Of a stretch of 8,729 bases of DNA, positions 5,049 to 8,729 are shown piece after piece. The position numbers and the translations under genes were made by a program. The stretch lies in the NCBI GenBank assembly GCA_003445795.1, contig DMCN01000048.1, positions 1 through 8,729 on the forward strand. The letters run 5' to 3'. The stretch's first letter is position 1, and each line of letters opens with the position of its first letter. The DNA is from Gallionellaceae bacterium (lineage in GTDB: Bacteria; Pseudomonadota; Gammaproteobacteria; Burkholderiales; Gallionellaceae). The notes beneath the pieces are model-generated. The model was not told the DNA's origin, did not search any database, and worked only from the letters and a program-made list of their open reading frames with translations.

Positions 5049-5810
5049 ATGACTATCGCCCATCTTTCCCCTACCTATATCGATCCATCCCACCTTGCCG
5101 ATGCAGTGAAGAGCCAGGGTTTCGGGGTGCTGAGCCCGTCTGGGGTGGCTACTTTCCTCGATATGCCGCTTTCGGCACTGGAGGCGCTGAAACCGGATTG
5201 GGACGATCTGCCGCCGGATAACTTCCTCAAGGACGGCGGACGCTATCGCCGCCGCAGGCATGCCAGCTTTATCGTAGACGGCAAGGATATCAAGCAGGTG
5301 CGGCACCGCGCGCATTACCAGCCGCTGGAATACAACGCGCTGCACGGCGGCATGCTGCGCATGTTCGAATCGTTGAAGCCGGAGTTCGTGGCGCAACCGG
5401 TGATCACCAGGCTGCTGCAGTCCATCGCGCAAGTCTGTTCCACCGTCAAAGGCCAACAACCCTGGTATGTGGAAGCGCACGAGTTCCGCATCGACACCAG
5501 CACCGGCATCGGCCGCCCGACGCCGGAAGGCGCGCACCGCGACGGCACCGATTTTGTCGCCATCCTGTTCGCCGGGCGCGAGAATATCCGAGGCGGCGAG
5601 AGCCGCATCTTCGAATTCAACGGGCGCCATGGCCAGCGTTTCACGCTGACCGACAAGTGGACGCTGCTGCTGCTCGATGACCAGCGCGTCATTCACGAAT
5701 CGACACCTATCCAGCCTGCGGGGGAGAACGGTCACCGCGATACGCTGGTGCTGACTTTCCGTGCGGGTGGATTCCTGGAGCCGCAGTCTGCGGCAGAAGT
5801 GACGCAGTAA
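5049..5810 (+). CDS. 2-oxoglutarate/Fe(II)-dependent dioxygenase, 2OG-Fe_Oxy_2 type
   Basis: A 253-residue cytoplasmic protein of the 2OG-Fe_Oxy_2 family, whose best known members hydroxylate free amino acids such as L-isoleucine. The iron-binding facial triad is visible: H163-x-D165 in AHRDGTDF and H216 in RVIHESTPI. R230, in GHRDTLVLTF, is the expected 2-oxoglutarate-binding arginine. Further family features are NFLKDGGRYRRRRHASF (58-74) and QPLEYNALHGGMLRMFESL (91-109). The reaction would consume 2-oxoglutarate and O2 and give succinate, CO2 and a hydroxylated product; the substrate cannot be read from the sequence. The start has no good Shine-Dalgarno. A five-codon ORF (5035-5052) ends across the ATG in an ATGA overlap. 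It appears to be a single-gene unit, with the hairpin at 5925-5952 available as a terminator on this strand as well. Confidence 0.9.
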   Translation: MTIAHLSPTYIDPSHLADAVKSQGFGVLSPSGVATFLDMPLSALEALKPDWDDLPPDNFLKDGGRYRRRRHASFIVDGKDIKQVRHRAHYQPLEYNALHGGMLRMFESLKPEFVAQPVITRLLQSIAQVCSTVKGQQPWYVEAHEFRIDTSTGIGRPTPEGAHRDGTDFVAILFAGRENIRGGESRIFEFNGRHGQRFTLTDKWTLLLLDDQRVIHESTPIQPAGENGHRDTLVLTFRAGGFLEPQSAAEVTQ

Positions 5811-5833
5811 GATTCTGCCCCGGGCTAGTTGTT

Positions 5834-5899
5834 TCAATGTCCGTCGTCTTTGAAGATCTCGCTGGCTTCGGTCATGCGCTTGGTCAGCTTGCCCGAGTA
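5834..5899 (-). other. Possible 3'-end remnant of a lost coding sequence (21 codons)
   Basis: Read on the minus strand, 21 codons ending in TGA (5834-5836) give a protein-like segment beginning YSGKLTKRM and ending FKDDGH. It is cut off by an in-frame TAG immediately upstream (5900-5902), next to the terminator of the small-protein operon. It could be the tail of a gene truncated by rearrangement, or coincidence. I do not recognise the parent family. Confidence 0.2.
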
Positions 5900-5913
5900 C
5901 TACCAACAACTCT

Positions 5914-5952
5914 GAAAATTAAAAGCCGCGCGACCATTCAGGCTCGCGCGGC
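5914..5952 (-). terminator. Intrinsic terminator of the HIT/small-protein operon
   Basis: A 9-base GC-rich perfect stem, GCCGCGCGA (5925-5933) with TCGCGCGGC (5944-5952), closes a 10-base loop and is followed on the minus strand by TTTTAATTTT (5924 to 5915). It lies 24 bases past the stop of the 56-residue gene. Flanking this, AACAACTCT (5905-5913) and AGAGTTGTT (5953-5961) add a second 9-base arm pair. On the plus strand the same stem is followed by a weaker T-containing stretch and might also end dioxygenase transcripts. Confidence 0.85.
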
Positions 5953-5975
5953 AGAGTTGTTCTTTGCTGCTTAAT

Positions 5976-6146
5976 TCAGGGCTTCTTGGGAGTGCTGTAG
6001 GGCACTTCTTTCTGGGCCGGCTCCCAGGTAGTTTCATAGCCAACAAAAAACTGCCCAGGTACGATTTCCTTCTGACGGGTAGTTACGCGGAATGCGTGGC
6101 CATCCGCAATCTTGGGGCGGCAGAAAGGCTTCTTATCATCACTCAT
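5976..6146 (-). CDS. Unrecognised 56-residue protein
   Basis: Start ATG 6144-6146, stop TGA 5976-5978. A near-consensus AAGGAGAT ribosome binding site lies 6 bases upstream (about 6153-6160). The product begins MSDDKKPFCRPKIADGHAF, continues through a middle with FFVGYETTWEPAQKE (about 34-48) and ends in a lysine- and proline-rich tail, STPKKP. It is hydrophilic, with no membrane segment or signal peptide, a single cysteine (C9), and aromatic residues concentrated around 34-41. I do not recognise the family. The strong ribosome binding site, codon use like its neighbours and a canonical terminator 24 bases after the stop argue that it is real. It follows the HIT gene by 97 bases on the same strand and may also have its own promoter. 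Confidence 0.75.
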   Translation of the reverse strand: MSDDKKPFCRPKIADGHAFRVTTRQKEIVPGQFFVGYETTWEPAQKEVPYSTPKKP

Positions 6147-6234
6147 GCTGCTATCTCCTTCGGTTAAAAAAGTGGTGGTTGAAAACGGGAAGTCTGTAAA
6201 CAGGCATTTCGACCCCTCACATTTTGCTGCTGAA

Positions 6235-6240
6235 ATTATA
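6235..6240 (-). promoter_or_regulatory. -10 box (TATAAT) ahead of the 56-residue protein gene
   Basis: A perfect TATAAT on the minus strand lies just after the HIT stop codon, 88 bases before the small ORF. No good -35 is visible at normal spacing within the end of the HIT gene, so the promoter would be weak or activator-dependent. The rest of the 6147-6243 gap has no other recognisable element. Confidence 0.35.
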
Positions 6241-6243
6241 CTA

Positions 6244-6657
6244 TTAGCGCGTGTATTGTGCCTTCTTTGGAATCACATGCCGCACGCCCCCTTGGGGATT
6301 CTCAACGTCCCCTTTATAGCGGGGGATGATGTGAATATGGACATGGAAGATGCTTTGCCCGGCCGCTGGTCCGACATTGACGCCAACATTGTAGCCATCC
6401 GGATTGAATTCCTCGTCAATGAGTTTTTTTTCCTCTTTAATGAGGCCCATACAGGCAGCCACTTCTTCCGGCGTCAGGTCGAAAAAGCTGGATACATGCC
6501 GACGAGGGATGACCACGGTGTGCCCCGGACTCGCCGGGTAGGAGTCGCGGGCACTGTAAGCAAGTTCATGTTGTATCGATACCCCACGCGCATCTGAGCA
6601 AAACAGGCATGGATCATTGGGGTCCCTTTTCTTTTCTTGTGTGGCTTCAGACGACAA
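6244..6657 (-). CDS. HIT-family (histidine triad) nucleotide-binding protein
   Basis: A 137-residue histidine-triad protein. HIT proteins hydrolyse nucleotide phosphoramidates or dinucleoside polyphosphates through a nucleotidyl-histidine intermediate. Visible features are the N-terminal zinc-type pair C17-L-F-C20, the strand SPGHTVVIPRRHV (43-55), the segment GYNVGVNVGPAAGQSIFHVHIHIIPR (88-113) with triad H105-V-H107-I-H109, and the C-terminal NPQGGVRHVIPKK block seen in this subgroup. The only sensible start is a TTG at 6655-6657; no in-frame ATG occurs before the core. A strong GGAGG (plus-strand cctcc, 6665-6669) seven bases upstream supports it. The gene is divergent from the DUF4279 gene across 68 bases and has a good promoter there. 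It is probably cotranscribed with the 56-residue protein. Confidence 0.93.
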   Translation of the reverse strand: MSSEATQEKKRDPNDPCLFCSDARGVSIQHELAYSARDSYPASPGHTVVIPRRHVSSFFDLTPEEVAACMGLIKEEKKLIDEEFNPDGYNVGVNVGPAAGQSIFHVHIHIIPRYKGDVENPQGGVRHVIPKKAQYTR

Positions 6658-6664
6658 CAGAACA

Positions 6665-6669
6665 CCTCC
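6665..6669 (-). promoter_or_regulatory. Ribosome binding site that fixes the TTG start of the HIT gene
   Basis: GGAGG read on the minus strand, seven bases before the TTG. It is the only strong Shine-Dalgarno in the area. Confidence 0.75.
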
Positions 6670-6683
6670 GGTTCAATCTATAC

Positions 6684-6712
6684 TTTATACTTCGACACAA
6701 GAATATTGTTAA
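6684..6712 (-). promoter_or_regulatory. Sigma-70 promoter for the HIT gene
   Basis: Minus-strand TTAACA (6712 to 6707) and TATAAA (6689 to 6684) lie exactly 17 bases apart, each five of six to consensus. Transcription would begin near 6677, giving a leader of about 20 bases that just contains the ribosome binding site. For the divergent DUF4279 gene, two overlapping TATACT boxes (6679-6684 and 6686-6691) exist on the plus strand without clear -35 partners. Confidence 0.6.
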
Positions 6713-6725
6713 TGAGGAAACTATC

Positions 6726-7142
6726 TTGGCATCGAATAAAGGACGCGCTTACTTTGCACTGCTTGGTTATCATTTCAACCCCGACGACATCACACGCCTG
6801 CTTGGGATAGAACCCACCTCCGTCAATGCTGCCGGCGCACACAGCAATCTGGATAAACCCGTCATCAGTTCCTGGGAGTTATCCACGGAGACCATCGCTG
6901 GAGAGCTGGACGTATTTGCCTTGACCGACACCATCGTCAAGCAGCTCGAACCCATCAAAGAAAAAATCGTTGAAGTCTGTAAAAGTCACAATCTGTCTCC
7001 AAGGTTGGGCGTGACACTGACTTTATCTGTCGATAAAGGCGAATCAAGCCCGGAAGTCGGGTTCGGCGCCAGAACGATCCGTTTCCTGGCGGATACCGGT
7101 TCATTCATTGAGGTGGAAAACAAACTTTCCGAGCGGATCTGA
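6726..7142 (+). CDS. DUF4279 domain-containing protein
   Basis: A protein of 138 residues matching DUF4279 in layout: an N-terminal strand YFALLGYHFNPDDITRLLGIEPTSVNAAG (9-37), the conserved tryptophan in SSWELST (W50), then a helix with LDVFALTDTIVKQLEPIKEKI and a C-terminal beta region. The function of the family is unknown. The frame is open back to an ATG at 6609, but that reading would overlap the whole HIT start region and its first 39 residues look non-coding. A TTG at 6726-6728 with GAGG (6714-6717) eight bases upstream gives the expected N-terminus (MASNKGRAYF) and is chosen here. It is a single gene, convergent with the TPR gene across 28 bases that contain no hairpin I can see. Confidence 0.8.
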   Translation: MASNKGRAYFALLGYHFNPDDITRLLGIEPTSVNAAGAHSNLDKPVISSWELSTETIAGELDVFALTDTIVKQLEPIKEKIVEVCKSHNLSPRLGVTLTLSVDKGESSPEVGFGARTIRFLADTGSFIEVENKLSERI

Positions 7143-7170
7143 TTTCAGTTCGCCCTCAACCAATCTAGCT

Positions 7171-8223
7171 TTAAATCACGTTTAGCTGCGACTGCGCCTT
7201 TTTCAGTTGTTCCTCGCAATGCTTCAAACAGAGTGGTTGCAGCGCGTGAGGAAAACATTCCAGGATCACCTCGAATTCATCCGCGACCTCTTCTGCGAGC
7301 ACAGCATCGTTTGTCATTTGAGCCAGTACATTTTGTACCGTCGCCTTGTTCACCCGACTGATGACGGCCACATGGATAGGCAACTGCTGCTCCATACTGA
7401 CCGTTAATGCCAATTCGTAGGAATTGATCGCTTCTTTCAAGCGATCAGGGTTTTCTTCCGACTCGCCGAGATGATGCAAAGCGGCCGCCCGATTGTTATG
7501 CGTGGCAACCAGTTCCAATGCGTAATCATCTGCGTCGAGTGCGGCAAGAGCGTTCTTATAGGCAACAACGGACTTTTGAAATTGACGGTTGCCCTTAAGC
7601 TGTTTACCGAACGTATGTAAGGTGGCCCCCAGTTGATGCATGGTGTACATCCACTCTTCCGGCGACTTTTCTCGTGTCCAAACCAGCAAAGCATTGGTGT
7701 AAGCATCTACAGCGATCTTTAATGGCGGTGTGGCTTCAAGCAGCCGACCAAGCGACTGGTTGGCCGTGCCCAGGTTATATTGCGTAGCGGCCCATTCCAG
7801 GGGAGAGCCTTCCTGGGTAAATTCCTCCAATGCCTTGCCAAAACACAGGGTGGCCTGTTCAAACAATGCTGCATCTCTGCGTTGCTGCCCCAGTGCGGCA
7901 AGAATGTTTCCGAGATTGTTCTGCGTCTCCGCCCAGACCAATGGCTCCTGCGCGCGACTTATCTTTGCGGCAAGATCACCTGTATCGGCAGTGTCTGCCA
8001 ACGCTGCCTCAAGCGCCTCGCGCAAATTCTCATAGACCCTGGCGCTGAAACGGTGCTGCTCATAGTTTCCCCGTGCATAACGAAAATTATCCGCTACTGC
8101 AACCTTGGTATCCGGAGCCGCCGCTGTGGCCGCCTCCGCACTCAGCATGCCGATGGAATTCGCGATTGCGCGTTCCAGCGCCTTGTTCGGCGGGAAAATG
8201 ATGTAATTGGTTGAGAAATTCAT
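7171..8223 (-). CDS. TPR-like repeat protein with exact 47-residue period
   Basis: A 350-residue protein with no signal peptide or membrane segment. After an 80-90 residue N-terminal region it contains five repeat units starting at residues 94, 141, 188, 235 and 282, an exact spacing of 47. The signature (P)LxWAxTQxNLGxxLxxLG is clear in the first three, for example PLEWAATQYNLG at 141-152, and decays in the last two. Each unit ends in a helix of the type AVDAYTNAL. This is the longer-period tetratricopeptide variety often seen in CHAT-associated proteins, and it suggests a protein-binding scaffold. The C-terminal part contains several cysteines (C323, C332, C336). The ATG overlaps the stop of the upstream PPIase gene by four bases (ATGA), so translation is coupled and the two products may act together. 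Confidence 0.85.
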   Translation of the reverse strand: MNFSTNYIIFPPNKALERAIANSIGMLSAEAATAAAPDTKVAVADNFRYARGNYEQHRFSARVYENLREALEAALADTADTGDLAAKISRAQEPLVWAETQNNLGNILAALGQQRRDAALFEQATLCFGKALEEFTQEGSPLEWAATQYNLGTANQSLGRLLEATPPLKIAVDAYTNALLVWTREKSPEEWMYTMHQLGATLHTFGKQLKGNRQFQKSVVAYKNALAALDADDYALELVATHNNRAAALHHLGESEENPDRLKEAINSYELALTVSMEQQLPIHVAVISRVNKATVQNVLAQMTNDAVLAEEVADEFEVILECFPHALQPLCLKHCEEQLKKAQSQLNVI

Positions 8224-8729
8224 TGTGCCCGGTCGAGTATCTCATTCAGCTCGGGATCGGCACCGACCGCTCCGCCAAGCTCGATCTCTTCCTCGGTGGC
8301 TTCGCGTATCGACAGCACTTCCAACTTGAAAGTGACTTCTCTGCCGCAAAGCGGGTTATTGCCGTCGATAGTCAATGTCTTGTCGTCGAAACGCGTAACG
8401 ATGAAGTCTTTGGGCTCACCCTTTTCATTTGCCATGGTGATGGTCATGCCGATCTCGCGAAATTCTTCCGGAACATTTTCTATGCGATCGGTGAATACCA
8501 GAGATTCATCTCTCTCGCCGTACAACTTTGCAGTGTCTATCGGCACTTCGATGATGTCGCCGACTTTTTTGCCATACAGTTCCTTGGTCACTTCTTCAGA
8601 CATCACATCATTCACGCCATGAACATAAGCCAGCGGATAATCCACAGTAACCAATACGTCACCGGTTTTGTTATCGATGACCTTGTAATTCAGTTCAACG
8701 AATTTTTCGTCTTCAATCGTATCTGACAT
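8220..8729 (-). CDS. SlyD-like FKBP-type peptidyl-prolyl cis-trans isomerase
   Basis: An FKBP-type PPIase of 169 residues with the SlyD arrangement, in which a chaperone 'insert in flap' sits inside the FKBP fold. The N-terminal FKBP strand is VELNYKVIDNKTGDVL (11-26). Then come KVGDIIEVPI (55-64), the KLYGERDESLV turn (68-78) that starts the insert, and EEFREIGMTITM...FIVTRFDDKTLTIDGNNPL (88-127), the DGNxPLxG motif of SlyD proteins. Last is the closing strand FKLEVLSIREATEEEI. It should catalyse prolyl isomerisation and bind unfolded chains. The tail is acidic and lacks the histidine- and cysteine-rich metal-binding extension of E. coli SlyD. The ATG is the last triplet of the window (8727-8729), so its ribosome binding site and a possible further upstream start cannot be seen. 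The stop overlaps the start of the TPR gene. Confidence 0.88.
   Translation of the reverse strand: MSDTIEDEKFVELNYKVIDNKTGDVLVTVDYPLAYVHGVNDVMSEEVTKELYGKKVGDIIEVPIDTAKLYGERDESLVFTDRIENVPEEFREIGMTITMANEKGEPKDFIVTRFDDKTLTIDGNNPLCGREVTFKLEVLSIREATEEEIELGGAVGADPELNEILDRAQ

Noticed and set aside
5031..5909. A 292-codon open frame on the minus strand opposite the dioxygenase
   Set aside because: It is the antisense of a gene with clear catalytic motifs. Its product is low-complexity and rich in R, L, Q and A, as expected for a shadow frame in GC-rich DNA.
5837..5974. 45-codon plus-strand ORF after the dioxygenase
   Set aside because: It runs through the terminator hairpin, has no ribosome binding site, and looks like a by-product of the palindromic sequence.
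6609..6725. N-terminal extension of the DUF4279 frame back to an ATG
   Set aside because: It overlaps the HIT start, ribosome binding site and promoter, and encodes residues unlike the family. The TTG at 6726 with GAGG fits better.

Overview
The window reads as ordinary, gene-dense chromosome from a Gram-negative bacterium with moderately high GC. The protein styles (a sulfide:quinone oxidoreductase of the Acidithiobacillus-like type, a soluble NarX-like kinase, a TusE/DsrC-fold protein, SlyD-type FKBP, DUF4279) suggest a betaproteobacterial sulfur or iron oxidiser of the Gallionella/Sideroxydans/Thiobacillus kind. That placement is an inference from recognised families, not from a marker gene. 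No rRNA, tRNA, CRISPR array, insertion sequence or phage gene is visible.

Layout. (1) 1-2306, minus strand: an apparent operon of a cytoplasmic GAF-domain histidine kinase, a NarL/FixJ response regulator overlapping it by 8 bases, and the first 113 codons of a sulfide:quinone oxidoreductase (sqr) that runs off the left edge. (2) 2307-2543: a divergent control region with two dyads sharing the half-site TACCA/TGGTA. (3) 2544-3624, plus strand: a YfcE-type metallophosphoesterase, a possible 19-codon coupled micro-ORF, then a single-domain rhodanese with its own -10 box. (4) 3689-4878, minus strand: a DsrC/TusE-fold protein without the C-terminal cysteines (RspA-like), and, behind an AT-rich spacer, a small GIY-YIG-like protein paired with a winged-helix protein. 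(5) 5049-5810, plus strand: a 2-oxoglutarate/Fe(II) dioxygenase of the 2OG-Fe_Oxy_2 group preceded by a dyad. (6) 5914-6657, minus strand: a HIT-family protein, an unrecognised 56-residue protein with a strong ribosome binding site, and a clear intrinsic terminator. (7) 6726-7142, plus strand: a DUF4279 protein divergent from HIT; both use TTG starts. (8) 7171-8729, minus strand: an SlyD-like peptidyl-prolyl isomerase translationally coupled to a protein built of 47-residue TPR-like repeats.

How the genes may work together. The left half has a sulfur theme: sqr makes sulfane sulfur from sulfide, rhodanese moves sulfane sulfur, and RspA-like proteins are DsrC relatives thought to act in sulfur-linked regulation. 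The kinase carries a four-cysteine cluster in its GAF domain and shares its transcription unit with sqr, so redox or sulfide-responsive control of sqr is a reasonable hypothesis. The right half is a set of short housekeeping-type operons; its most unusual unit is the PPIase-TPR pair. I see no obvious defence or mobile system.
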